Under the pieces are notes generated by a model that saw nothing but the letters and a program-made list of their open reading frames with translations, was not told the DNA's origin and did no database searches. Positions 21,856 to 33,716 of a DNA stretch of 64,000 nucleotides are shown here, piece after piece. Made by a program: the position numbers and the translations under genes. Numbering within the stretch: position 1 is the stretch's first letter; every line of letters starts with the position of its first letter. Where the stretch lies: the NCBI GenBank assembly GCA_000467715.1, contig AJFK01000237.1:1-64000 (forward strand), written 5' to 3'. This DNA comes from Hysterium pulicare CBS 123377. Lineage: Eukaryota; Ascomycota; Dothideomycetes; Hysteriales; Hysteriaceae.

Positions 21856-24748
21856 ATGGCATCCCACGGTCCATCGCATAACCCTCGGGGGGAATCCTCC
21901 ACGGCAGGAGCCCCTCAACGTTTGAACCCTGGAGCTTCTTCCCATCCTCGTGTAGCAGCGTCAGACGCCACCGCCGACTCAGATCCCACACAAGAGGGAT
22001 CTAATCCCCCAGCTAAAAAGAGGAAACATCGCGGCGGGAAGAAGCGTCGCAATCGCCGTCAATCTTTCGCAGCCCCATCTGAACCTATGGATGCGGAGGA
22101 CAGAACTTCAGAACACAGGCCAAGCTTGGTTGATGTGGGCAATCAAGCGGCGTCACGCTCGAATTTCTACAGGTTGCAGGGGAACCATAGTAACACAAGT
22201 TTCGAGAGTGAAGCCCTACTCGATCATCGGTAAGCTCTGGCTCGAGTCCGAACATTAACAGTGCTGCAAAAACTATGCTCCAGAGGTTCAATTGTTGATA
22301 ATGAGAATTAGTGATCATGGCTCCCTTCCAACACGACGACAGAGCGTACAAGCTGGAAGTCTTTTCGTTCCTCGCCCGAGTCAACAGCACGCTCGACCAT
22401 CGCCTAACAGGCTACCGCAGCAGAACCCTTTCAGCAGATCGAAGCTTTCGCGACAACAGAGGACGACGGATAACAGCGAACATGAGGATGATGATGATGC
22501 AGATGACAGAACACCGTTGATGGCCTCCTCGCACCGGGAGAGTCCTCCAGCCACAGGTTATGGAGGGGTTCGGAACCGTGACCGTTCTCACCGAAGGACC
22601 AGCCTCTCTTCAACGTCTAGCAGGAAGAAGAGGCCCGCGTTTCGGACGACAAACTCATCTCAGAATCTGGGTGACTACGATGTGAACAATCCTCCTTCTG
22701 TCCCACCAAGCCCAGTGCTTGGGCCTGACGTTGGATATGACGATGTTATGATAACTGGGGATCTTGAGGAAACTAGGTCTTTGGATCTGAAGCGATCCAC
22801 TCCAGCTAGAGATGCATTGATCAACATCGATGAAGAGCCATCAGCATCGGCACCTCCTTCCCCTCAAGGTCCGAACGCCGATCTTCGAAGACGAATGACA
22901 ACCTTCCAGGCGGCAGAAGATGTGTGCTTTCCCCAAGAGGGAATGTCGGAGATGGGCCAAGAGGATTTCAGTTTCATGCACCGCCCAGAAGGTCCCGATT
23001 CTCGTGGTCGCAGGCGAAGAAGAAGATGGCCTGATTTGGGCGTCCTCGAAGACTGGAGTCACGAAGAAAAAGAACAGCGAACAATGGAGGGTGTTCGTGC
23101 GCGACAAGTCAGCGAACCGCTTATGGTTGGAGGGCGACTGCGCCCTCAAAAACGGGTCTGGCACAGAGAGGCAGACGATGCGCCGTATCGCTTTACCTAC
23201 TTCAACGAAGAATTTCAAAGCACCATCCACAGCCAGACGATTTCCGAATTAGTACAAGAAGGCCAGACATTCAAGGACTTGTTCATTCCGGACCCACCTA
23301 TTCTGGATGATAGTAGCGACGATGATAGTGATGATGATATAGCATCCCTGGGTGGTGGCATGAACACTAATCGTCAACATCCTTCTGCCAATGGACAAGC
23401 AAACGTAGAAAGTAGGGAGTCATCAAGACTGAGCGACGGGAAGCAACATTCATCCGAAGAGCCGACGCGGACAAGCACGCCAATGCCACATTCCTCGACT
23501 CCGCAGCAAAAGGATAAACGATACGGCCCACGACCTGCATTCTGGCTTGATGTCTTGTCCCCTAGCGAGATTGAAATGAAAGTCATCTCAAAGGCGTTTG
23601 GCATTCATGCTTTGACATCAGAAGATATTATGATGCAAGAACCGCGCGAAAAGGTGGAATTGTTTCGCAACTACTATTTCGTCAATTACAGAACTTTCGA
23701 GCAAGACACTAACAGCGAAGACTATTTGGAACCAATCAACATGTATGTAGTCGTGTTCCGCGAAGGTGTCATCAGCGTAAGTATCTTCATCTCAAATTGA
23801 GATGAGGTATGAACATTAACGAACAACTGCAGTTTCATTTCTCAATGGTTCCTCACCCAGCCAACGTTCGCCGTCGCGTCCGTCAACTAACTGACTACTT
23901 GATCTTGAGCCCGGATTGGATTTCGTACGCTATTATCGATGACATCACCGATGTTTACGCTCCCTTGGTCCAGCGCATCGAGGAGGAAGTCGATGATATT
24001 GATGATGCCATTCTCAGACTGCACTCCCTCGAAGAAGAAGAGCAAGCGAAGCAAAAGCAGAGTCAACGAGACAGTGGCGACTATGAAAAGCTTTCCGAGT
24101 TCGACGACTCAAAGCCCGACTCTGGGGCAGACATGCTTCGTCGGGTTGGTGAATGTAGAAAGAAGGTCATGGGGTTATATCGCCTGCTCGGTAACAAAGC
24201 CGATGTCATCAAGGGCTTCGCGAAGAGGTGCAATGAGCAATGGGATGTTGCCCCTAGGAGTGAAATCGGATTATACCTTGGGGATATTCAGGATCATATT
24301 GTGACTATGACTGGAAATTTGAGTCACTATGAGAAGTACGTTGAGGCCTTGCGTCCCTTCCCCCACATACCGCATTCTGTTCAATGCCTAAGTTGCTACC
24401 ATTCCGTTAACATTGTTTCCAGCCTTCTCTCCCGCGCCCATTCCAACTATCTCGCCCAAATCAACATCCGCATGAACGAACGCCAGGAAAAGACGTCGGA
24501 TATCCTCGGCAAACTAACAGTGCTGGGAACAATCGTCTTGCCCATGAATATTGTCACAGGAATGTGGGGGATGAACGTCCTTGGTACGTGGCCTCCTCCG
24601 ATCTCCTAGCATCAACCTGGCTAATTTTTCCACAGTTCCGGGCCAAGACGTTGACAGTCTTTGGTGGTTCGTTGGTATCACTGCTGGTCTTCTCATATTT
24701 GGTGTTTCGTGCTTCTTTATTGCAAAGAGAGTTTACCAGATTGTTTGA
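21856..24748 (+). CDS. CorA-family magnesium transporter, Mnr2/Alr1-like
   Basis: Five exons, 21856-22229, 22312-23776, 23833-24335, 24423-24583 and 24636-24748, give 871 aa. A long cytosolic N-terminus has a Lys/Arg-rich block (PAKKRKHRGGKKRRN) and acidic and Ser-rich parts. The CorA domain starts near residue 500 with FWLDVLSPSE and continues through the PHPANVRRR segment. The signature GMN lies in MWGMNV at the end of the first pore helix, and a second helix (WWFVGITAGLLIF) ends the protein. Yeast Mnr2 releases Mg2+ from the vacuole, while Alr1/2 act at the plasma membrane. The long N-terminus and the short tail favour Mnr2. Intron 1 has a weak branch point, so its acceptor is slightly less certain. 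Confidence 0.9.
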
Positions 24749-25550
24749 GATTTTATTCCTGTCCATCAAATAGCATATGGTGTGCGGAGCAAGGAAAGCA
24801 CATATGGAAAGCGGCATTGCTTTGGTGCGTTGTGTAGGATATATGGATGGCTGCGTACTTAATATTGGATTCGAAAGTCGTGCTACGACTCTCGCACCCA
24901 GAAGGGGTCAGCTCGTATCCTGTTATAAGCACGACATAAAAATTTTCTAGTAATTTAAATTGTACATATCCAAGTTAGCGCATAGAACATTCTTCGAGAT
25001 AGCGTTTAAATCGTGCCCAGGTAGGATTTCAGTATTGCATCACGTGACTCTATAGATCCCGTCATTGCAGTCAGCCAATCTGCATGCAGTTTCAATAGAA
25101 GCTTTTGATCAAACTAAATCTCTTTCCTAGGCAGCCTGCCGATTTTTCGGGTTTGAGAGCGAACGAAAATGATGAGACAAAGAATTTCATCTTATTGAAG
25201 GACTATCCTAAACAAAGCAGGTTTAGGCGAAGCGCATTTCGTGTCTCACATCGACACCTTACCTCCGTTGACACAGTATCATGAACTTTCGACACGACAA
25301 CATCTTTTTAGAGCTGTACAGAATGCCGTTGAGCTATCTCGTTTGATCCAACTGAGCTCTTGTATGGTAAAGTACAGCGAGTACCCTACTTCATCAACCA
25401 CAATCAATTAGCTGGACACAAGGGGTTGGATGGCTGGATCAACAACTACCTCTCCACAAAACAAATACATACAATGCCCCACCAACACCCAAATAACTAC
25501 AATTTCTGAGGTAGTATAGTACAGAGGTGTTGTTGCTTTCGTAGGACCCC
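24749..25550. other. intergenic region
   Basis: This 800-bp region upstream of the peptide transporter gene contains a CACGTG at 25041-25046. No gene is supported. Confidence 0.5.
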
Positions 25551-27749
25551 ATGGCTTCGGCTTGGCGGACGCCGAAGACGAATCGGGGGGCGTATACTTC
25601 GCTTGCGCAGACGGAGGATGCGAGTGTTGAGTTGACGGCTTTTGGGCGGGAGAGAGTGGAGGACGGGGAATTGTGAGTATACTTCTACTTATTTGCAGTC
25701 TTTTTTAGAGGAAACGAGGAGTGCAATTGAAGGATGACATTTGGCCAAGCTGATTGTCACTCCGTGTTGGAGTACACGGATAGACGAGCATAAAACTGTT
25801 GTCGAATCTCTACTATCAAATATCCAAAGACTCCTCACATTTTTCGTCTTCAAACATCTTTAACACAAGACTAATATTCCCATAGAAAAGACATCCCAAC
25901 CCCGCCATCGGAGAAATTCGACGATGTGGAAGATACCGCTAGTCGGGATTCCATTGACGGGGATGAGCCTACTGCAGCTGAAAATGCCACCCTGCGAAGA
26001 GTTTCCGATAAGCTGCCGTGGAGCGCTTTCTTGGTTGCTGTTGTTGAGCTCTGTGAGCGGTTTGCTTATTATGGCTTGAGTGGGCCTTTTCAGAATTATA
26101 TGTCGAATAAGTGGTATGCCCTAGCTGATGGTATGACGAGTGGAATGAGTAGTATATTTACTAATGGGTGCATATAGGCATGATCCTAATGGACTCCCTG
26201 GTGCGATAGGGTTGAATCAATCCGGGGCGACTGCTCTTTCGAATTTCTTCCAGTTCTGGTGTTATGTTACACCTATCTTCGGTCGGTAAATTTCATTGAA
26301 ATCGTCGTTCTTGTCTACCAATGTTTCTCTCTACCTGTTACAACGGGGATGTTAATTTCACTTTCTAGGTGCCATTGTCGCGGACCAATACCTAGGGAAA
26401 TACCTCACAATCGTCTACTTCTCCATCATCTACATGTTCGGCATCCTAATCCTCTTCATCACCTCTCTCCCCATCTCAATCGAACACGGTTTCGCATTCG
26501 GTGGCCTCATAGCCGCCATGTTCACCATCGGTCTAGGAACCGGTGGCATCAAATCCAATGTCTCGCCCTTAATCGCAGAACAATACCGAACCACCAGACC
26601 CTTCATCAAAGCCCTCAAATCCGGCGAACGCGTCATCGTGGATCCTACTCTCACCGTCTCAAGAATCTACATGATCTTCTACATGTGCATCAACGTCGGC
26701 TCTTTATCCGCCGTCGCTACCACGAACCTCGAACTCCACGTTGGGTTTTGGAGTGCTTATCTGCTACCTCTCATTATGTTCGGTATCGGGTTTTGCGTTC
26801 TTGTGTCTGGGAAGAAGAGGTATGTTATTCGGCCTCCTCAAGGGGGTGTGATCGCGAATTGTTTCAAGGCACTGTGGATTGCGATCAGAAACAAAGGGAA
26901 CCTGGATGCAGCTAAACCGTCTAATAATGTGGGTTTGGGGAGGAGGTTCAACAAGCCTTGGGATGATGCCTTCATTGAAGAATTGAAGGAAGCTTTGCTG
27001 GCTTGTAAGGTGTTTGCTTTCTTCCCTATCTATTGGGTTGTGTTTAGCCAGATGATGAATAATTTCATTTCTCAAGGTAGGCTACCATTCCCCTTCTCCC
27101 TTCGTATCCCGAGCTTCCTTTTACTAACCCCTTTCCCCCTTCTCCAGCCGGCCAAATGCAACTCCACCGTCTCCCAAACGACCTCCTCCAAAACATCGAC
27201 CCCCTAACCATAATCCTCCTAATCCCCCTCCTCGACCGCATCCTCTACCCTTTCCTCCGCCACACCCTCCACACCCCCTTCGGCCCCATCCCCCGCATAA
27301 CCTGCGGCTTCGTCCTCGCCTCTGTAGCCATGCTCTACGCCGCCTTCCTCCAACACAGAATCTACACCTCCCCGCCTTGCTTCTCCGCACCTTCCGCCTG
27401 TTCGGCCGCCGAGATCAAGGGACCCGATGGACAGCCGACGGGGAGATACACCCCCAACGATATTCACGTAGCTTGGCAGGCCCCTAGCTACGTCCTCGTT
27501 GCGTTGAGCGAGATCTTGGCTAGTATCACGGGCCTCGAGTTTGCGTATACGAAGGCGCCGGAGAACATGAAGAGTTTTATCATGAGTCTTTTTTTGCTGA
27601 CGAGCGCGGTGGGGAGTTTGGGCGCGCTGGTGTTGAGTCCGCTGGCTAGGGATCCATATTTGGCGTGGTTGTATCTTGGTTTGGCCGGTCTGGCGGCCGT
27701 CGGCGGTTGGGGTTTTTGGTGGGTTTTTCGAAAGTTGGAGGATGACTGA
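25551..27749 (+). CDS. POT-family oligopeptide transporter (Ptr2-like)
   Basis: Five exons, 25551-25672, 25886-26113, 26178-26281, 26369-27076 and 27148-27749, give 587 aa. This is a proton-coupled di/tripeptide importer of the plasma membrane. The ExxER motif is seen in VVELCERFAYYGL at the end of helix 1. Further hallmarks are DQYLGKYLTI, GTGGIKSNVSP and FPIYWVVFSQMMNNFISQ, and a large loop separates the halves. The C-terminal helices close with WGFWWVFRKLEDD. Intron 3 uses a poor donor (G|GTCGGT), and a better GTAAAT four bases downstream would break the frame. The first exon is 41 codons and hydrophilic. Confidence 0.9.
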
Positions 27750-28310
27750 ACTCGAAGGTTGGAGTGGCTGGGAGCGAGCGAGGATTGGTTGAGTGTATGA
27801 TATCATTTCTTGCGTATTGATGCGAGTTTTTTTGGACCGTAGAAAAGATGGGGTACTTGCGGCCTTGAAAATAGATCAATCTACAGTGAAGGCCTCACGC
27901 CGGCTTCTGGCACACACACATACGCCCTCCGATTCTCGAAACAAATGAACAGAAGATAAATGTCTTGCGTGGGGCATATGAAAGGGTATTTACGTAGCTA
28001 TGTCTTCATGTACACATTGCTCTTCTCTGCTGCACCCAACAGACAGACAACTATTTACTCCCACCGCAGCCACGCCAATCCCGACTTCCCATCAACATCA
28101 TCATATCCAGATCCCTGAAACTCCTTCGGGGCGTCCTTCCCAGCCTCTCAATCTCTCGGCCCAGTCATCCTTCAAAGGAGGTATGGAAAAGTGCGTGGGC
28201 ATTTCCGAAAGAAAAAAAAAACTTGTCCGATCAAACAAAAACCGCGAAACGCCAATATTGAACTCCCAAGAACCCCACCCACAATCTCACTTTGCGTGAT
28301 TCTCTGAGGA
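27750..28310. other. convergent intergenic region
   Basis: This lies between the 3' ends of the peptide transporter (plus) and the single-pass membrane protein (minus). No gene or clear terminator is seen. Confidence 0.5.
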
Positions 28311-29294
28311 CTACTTCCCAGGCGCGGAAAATCCACTCCCTGGTACACTAGCCGCGGGCAACGCCGCCACAGGCAACATCAACCTCTCAAAAGTATTCGC
28401 TCGCCTCCTCCTCCTCTCCGTCTCGCTTTCCTGGACTTCAATCCTATCCTCCTCTTCCTCTTTAGGCGACATAGGCGCCAACGGGGTACGCCGAGTAGGT
28501 GCAGACGCCACCTGGATCTGATGCACAACAACCGGCCCACCACCACCACCACCAATCTCCCCCTTCCCTTCCGTTTCTACTTCGATTTTGGGCGGCGGAA
28601 GGCGGATGAAGAAATCCATGGGTTGTAGATCCACCTCTCCCAGCTCTCGAAGAGTCAGATAGTCAGCCATCCTATAATCGACTTCCCATTCACTGCTTAG
28701 CCGAGTTCCGCTCCATTCAGACGACCACTGACTACTCGCACCGCTCGCTATGTGCTCGATGTGTTCCGTGGCGCCCTTTTTTCCTCCTCCTCCTACTCCT
28801 TCTCCTTTTTTATCGATCCGGCTGGCGGTTGAAGAGGTCTTGTGGTTGCCGTTATAGAGGGGTCGGGATCGTGATGTTGGCCACGCGTCTTTATTTCGCG
28901 CTTTTCGTATCTTGCGCGTGCAGACGAGGAAACTGATTCCGAGTGCCAGGAGCGCGCAGAGACCGAGGGATATGGTGATGCCGACTGCAGGGCCTATTTT
29001 GGTTTTTGAAGTGTAGGAGGAGGGTGTTGGCGTTGGTATTGGACTGTGGACGAGAGTAGGTGCGGAGGTCGGAAGAGTGGACGAGGCGGGAAATGTGGAG
29101 GTAGTGGGTTGTGGGCTTGATGATATTGTAGCTGTGGAGAAAGTTGTCTGAGGCGTGGCGGTGGGGACTTTTGGTCCATCGTCCGTGGGAACTGCGGCCG
29201 GATCTGGGGTTGCGGTTGGATCTGGAAGGTTGTAGGAGGGTAGGTTGGTTAGAAAGCGGTATGGGGTTTCGATCGCTGGATATGCTGAAGCCAT
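28311..29294 (-). CDS. single-pass membrane protein with Ser/Thr/Pro-rich ectodomain
   Basis: A single exon encodes 327 aa. Residues 30-95 are rich in Pro, Ser and Thr, as in O-mannosylated wall-facing stalks. A membrane span lies at about 101-124 (GPAVGITISLGLCALLAL) and is followed by basic stop-transfer residues. The 200-residue cytosolic tail has Gly runs, a TLRELGEVDLQPMDFF block and an Arg-rich stretch. The architecture resembles fungal Mid2/Wsc-like surface proteins, but there is no WSC domain and no N-terminal signal peptide. It may therefore insert by its span alone, or an upstream exon may be missing. Function is unknown. Confidence 0.7.
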   Translation of the reverse strand: MASAYPAIETPYRFLTNLPSYNLPDPTATPDPAAVPTDDGPKVPTATPQTTFSTATISSSPQPTTSTFPASSTLPTSAPTLVHSPIPTPTPSSYTSKTKIGPAVGITISLGLCALLALGISFLVCTRKIRKARNKDAWPTSRSRPLYNGNHKTSSTASRIDKKGEGVGGGGKKGATEHIEHIASGASSQWSSEWSGTRLSSEWEVDYRMADYLTLRELGEVDLQPMDFFIRLPPPKIEVETEGKGEIGGGGGGPVVVHQIQVASAPTRRTPLAPMSPKEEEEDRIEVQESETERRRRRANTFERLMLPVAALPAASVPGSGFSAPGK

Positions 29295-30223
29295 GATTCC
29301 AATAACCTGTTGAGGACCCAGTGCTATATTTTCTTTGCCTGGAAGCTCCGAGGGCCGATACTGCGAGTTTCAAGGGAAGAAAAGGACGACAGAATGGTGA
29401 GAGTGACTAGAGAGATTATATTCCGGTGGGCAAAGGGACAAAGGACCTATCGACACGGTTCCGATTATACTCAAACGTATAATATTCCTTAAGATTCATA
29501 CCACACGTGAACAAAAACCAGGCATAGAGACTAAGCCGCAAAGCTCACTGGCTCGCAAATGATGAAGAACAATTTGGCTAGGGCGTGGATTAAGTAGAGA
29601 GAATAGACTAAGAGAGACGTGGACCTTTATTGGATTGGATTCTGGAATCCGCATGGGTACATCTTGCGGAGCGGAGCAAAATTCCGTAGTATCGTAAGAT
29701 CACTTTGCGTTACTTTCCCTGTGAATAGCCATTTCGCTGGATCCGCCTGAATAGTATAAAGACTGCATGGTAGTATAGGCGAACTGACATGTGATAGGCG
29801 TGGAGCAGGAAAACATATATTGCGTCGGCCTTCTCCCGCATTGATGCCGTCAGGCCGCATTATATGTCGCCGCATTCAAACCTCGCTATTAATACAAGCT
29901 TTAACGGTACTCACTCTCAGCGATCAAAACGGACCAGCAGCCTGGTTTGGTATAAGGAAGTCGGTTTAATTGAACAGTCTATAAACCTAAGCAGTTGCAT
30001 TTTGAGCTATAACTTGAAGGTGGCCTTGCTTGGATCGCCCAACATGCTTTCTCATGTTGGTGCCGGGCTCGGAGGGCGCGATTATCGAGAGAGCTTGGTC
30101 GTTCGCGAGGGTTTGAAAAGTGAAGTTTACGAGGAAGATTCGTGATGGCCAGATCTGTCGAACAATCAACAGGTGGCCGGCCATCTTGCTTGTGCCGGTA
30201 GGTGTTATGATGCGAAGGAGCCG
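29295..30223. other. intergenic region
   Basis: This 930-bp spacer lies between the membrane protein gene and the 3' end of CHL1. I see no gene in it. Confidence 0.5.
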
Positions 30224-33200
30224 TTAAGGTTTCCCCGCAAAGAATTCATCTAATCGCCGAGACACTTCTGTGATCCCTGCACTATTCGTCAAACTGCCAC
30301 GGATCCAACCGGGCAATTTTGCCTGAATCTTTTGCCCTCCAAACCTCCGATCTATCATGAGAATTGCGGCATAATCACCACGATGTCGAATGGCTCTTCC
30401 AACACACTGATTGACAGCTCTCATACATGCGTTTTCGTAGAACTCGCGCGCGGCGGCTTTACCGTCCTTGCCGATACTTGATGCCTTCGCTGTAATGTAC
30501 TGCATCTTTGCTTTCCATTCTGCCGAATGCGGATTTGGAAAAGGAAGACCGACAACGATCACACCACGTCCTAGCGCATCGCTGAAGTTGATGCCTTCTG
30601 AAAGGGTACCGCCAATCACCGCAAAAAGAAGAGCTCCACGCCCATTTCCTGCAGCAATTGCGTTGCTGTAAGAGGTCAATACCGACTCAACAGACGAAGC
30701 TTCAGCCTGTCTATGACCGGCGGTGGAATCTGTCGTAGTTGACTGCTGGAGTTGGCTTCGCTGTTCGAGAAATATTGGCTTCACTTTGCCCATGGCATCC
30801 CAGAGAGGCGTGGCATCTGAATGAGCCACTGAGCGACGGCGACGTTTCCAAGCCGCAACGCAGGTATCAAGGTATGAATAACTTGGAAAGAACACGACGA
30901 CACCATCGGGAACGTGATGGATGAAACTGAGGATTGCACTTCCAAGATCCTCAATCTGCATCAGGTTAGCGAAATGATACGCCTTTGCATGCTGTAACAT
31001 ACCATCTTTTCGGAATTCCGTTTCTCAAAGGTAAAGTCAAATTCACTTCCGCTCCATGTTTGGACGACAGGTGAAGCGAAGAGATTAGAGGGAGGAATAA
31101 CGTGGCCGCACGAAAGAGTCATTATCCTTGATGGATCTAGGTAGGAAAGTAGGTGTTGTTCGTAATCACTCATCTTCCGTGCTGTCAGTATCTCGCAAAT
31201 ATAGGTGCTGTGCATAGGATTGAGTTCACGTACAGGAGACATCGTGCCACCCGCCAGAATTACAGCTCTAGCTTCCTCGACTATATCCTTGAAGTGGAAC
31301 GTAGGGTCCAGAAGCAAGTACTTCAGCGAGATACCGTCCGACTCTTCCTTAGAGAAGAAGAAGCGGCCCTCAGCGGACGGATTCATCAGAGAAAGAAGGA
31401 AACCTTGAATATGAGTCAAGACTGGAACGTTCTCTCTGGGCCTTGGTGCGATATCTCTTGTTGCTGGTCTACCGATTTTTCCGTTATGTCTCTGGTCCCC
31501 TTCTGCGAAGACGGTGTACCCATCGACCTTCCGCGCAAGTTTGCTTTCTTGCAGATAATGGTTCAGCTTGAAAAGATTAATCTGATCAACACCTTTCCCG
31601 GCCATAAGGTCACCCACGTTGACGATACCGTCGGTTTCATTCGATATGGTGTTCTTGGTCTGCAGATATGTGATTAAAGAATCCAAAAGGCGTACAGTTT
31701 GGGCAACATAAACTCGATTTTTCCCCTTCAACTTGTTGCGGAACTTTTGTAAGTAGACGGTGAGTTGGGTACGAGCCAATTGTAGCTGGGCTAATGACAC
31801 GGACACCGAATGGATTCCCGCAATTGCGTCCATAAGGTTGTGAGCTTCATCAATAATGATAACATGATCTTTCAGACTTAGATTTAATGCCTCACGTGAA
31901 GATTTCTGAAGAAGTAAAGGATAAGGCAGCGTGACAATCTGTACAAGATTAGCAGGCAAGTAAAGGATTGGGGACAACGAAGCCCGTACCTCACAGGACT
32001 TGACAGCAGGTCTAGAAGCATAATATGGACAAACGCTCAACTTCTTTCCTAGCACGCCGAGGTCCTCGATATCTCGGATTGATGCTAGCGCATGATCTCG
32101 AAATTCGTTAACAAGGGCCTCGGTTTCCTTGGTTGGCATATAAGGGCATTTGCATTCAGCAGATGTTCCCGCTTGCTGTAATTCGAGGCATCGTTCGTTG
32201 ATGGCGGTGGCGCTTCCCAGCTTATTGACCTTCGGGTTGATGCAAAGATTCTTCCTGGACCCCAGTGTAAGATGCTTGACTTCCTCTTCTAGATCACCGT
32301 CATCGCTCTTGCTCGCGTTATTCGAGGTAGGGCGATCGGACACTATTGCTGGTGGAATTTTGACTCGTCTAAGCTCATTGGAGAATTGTGTGAGTTGAGA
32401 ATGTGTTCTTGAGCAGAAGAATATCTTCATTTCATCCATGCTCTCTTCCTCATCTTGCTGAATTGGACCGAATGCGAATCCAAGTTTGACCATAAGGGAA
32501 TGAGTTTCTGCGGAGATGCCAGAGTCTGTCAACGCGTTTGCTTTCGCCTTCTGGTCTACATCTTCGTCACTCTCATAATCATCAAGCACAAAACGGGCCT
32601 CCTCAGCAGCCGCATCGGCATCCAAAGCAGAGATCAATTTCTGCATACATGAGTGGTTGATCTTGGAGAAGTCACTGAGCAAATACCTGTCGTTTATATT
32701 GTGGCTCGCCAGTCTGGAAGCGTTCCTTGATGCGTTTTTCTTCCGCCCGGACTTTTGCTAATCGCTTCTCCAGTTGTTCTTTTCGATGCAATGCCCCCTC
32801 TTTCTTTCTCTGCCGTACATGCTCGAGCATCCATTCTGGTTCATCGTCGTCCGCGGTATCGGCTGCCAAGCCTTCCTCGAATATTTGCCTCTTGTGGTCC
32901 CGAAGCCACGTCAAAGAACCACAAATGAGACTAAGAGATTTTCCCTGCGACATGCATTAGACAAATATGAACAAGCTTGCGCGTACAAATGCAGGCAGGG
33001 TAACCAATTGGTCCCTCAAAGCAAGCATGGTCGTCGGTGTTTTAGGAAGAGAATCCATAGGTAAATATGTTGAAGAAGGGAAAGACCCCTTACCGTACCT
33101 ACACGATTTATCAGCACGATGTGCTTTCGAGGTCTTTCGAACGAGCCCGCTCACCCGTAGGCGATTCAAATATGCCAACTTTCCCGCTTTCTAGGCAGTC

Positions 33201-33290
33201 ATAAACAGCATTCATGAATTGCTTCTGGATATCGTAGGGCAGATATGGGTGGTGGAAGTCTCGCCGTCGCTCCCCATCGACGCTCGTCAT
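30224..33290 (-). CDS. CHL1: ATP-dependent DNA helicase Chl1 (DDX11 family)
   Basis: Six exons, 33290-33155, 33098-33094 (5 nt), 32944-32687, 32640-31990, 31938-31003 and 30955-30224, give 905 aa. Chl1 is an XPD-like iron-sulfur 5'-3' helicase that works with the replisome in sister-chromatid cohesion and genome stability. Walker A reads ESPTGTGKSLS and is complete only when the 5-nt microexon is included; skipping it gives an early stop. Exon 4 has four Cys blocks (LCINPK, ERCLEL, CKCPYM and CPYYAS) that fit the Fe-S domain. Exon 5 has the DEAH box IIIDEAHNL. Exon 6 holds [14 protein letters not shown] and [14 protein letters not shown] (motifs V and VI). Length agrees with fungal orthologues of about 860-900 aa. 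Confidence 0.95.
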
Positions 33291-33716
33291 CTTTGATGGG
33301 TTTGTGTTGCAGAGAGCAAAGAAGAGATCCGAGGAAGTGCGTTAAGTCGCGAAAACGGGCGTTCACGTGAGTCGCTAAGCCAAAAGCGATTAGCGTGTCA
33401 CTAACAAGGGTGCAGTTATGTTGCTTGCAACGCTAAGCCTTTTGAATATAAATGCTGCACCGGCTTTAGATAGCTGGTCGCTTTCTACATCGGCTTCATG
33501 ATGGCAACTGGCTTGAATCACTTTCACCGAGCTCAAATCAGCTCTGTAGAGTGGTGGCACCGGAGTTGCGAGGGCCAACTATTGCATAGCTACCTACCCC
33601 TCCACCCCACTAGCGCCAAAACGCCAGCGAAACACTTGAATCCTCCAAGGCTGCAATAAGTCAACCTCCTTTGCTCCCTCACTGGCCTTGGGAATATAGC
33701 CTTTGTCATTTGCAAA
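33291..33716. promoter_or_regulatory. bidirectional promoter CHL1/AIP1
   Basis: This 426-bp region lies between two divergent conserved genes. It contains the SCB-like and E-box motifs listed separately and no other gene. Confidence 0.5.
33348..33369. promoter_or_regulatory. SCB-like CGCGAAA and CACGTG near CHL1
   Basis: CGCGAAA at 33348-33354 matches the yeast Swi4/6 cell-cycle box, and CACGTG lies at 33364-33369. Both are 58-80 bp upstream of the CHL1 start in the CHL1/AIP1 divergent promoter. Chl1 acts in S phase, so a G1/S box would make sense, but function here is inference. Confidence 0.35.

Noticed and set aside
27219-27806. Minus-strand open frame of 195 codons
   Set aside because: It is antisense to the last exon of the peptide transporter, with biased composition due to the C-rich coding strand.
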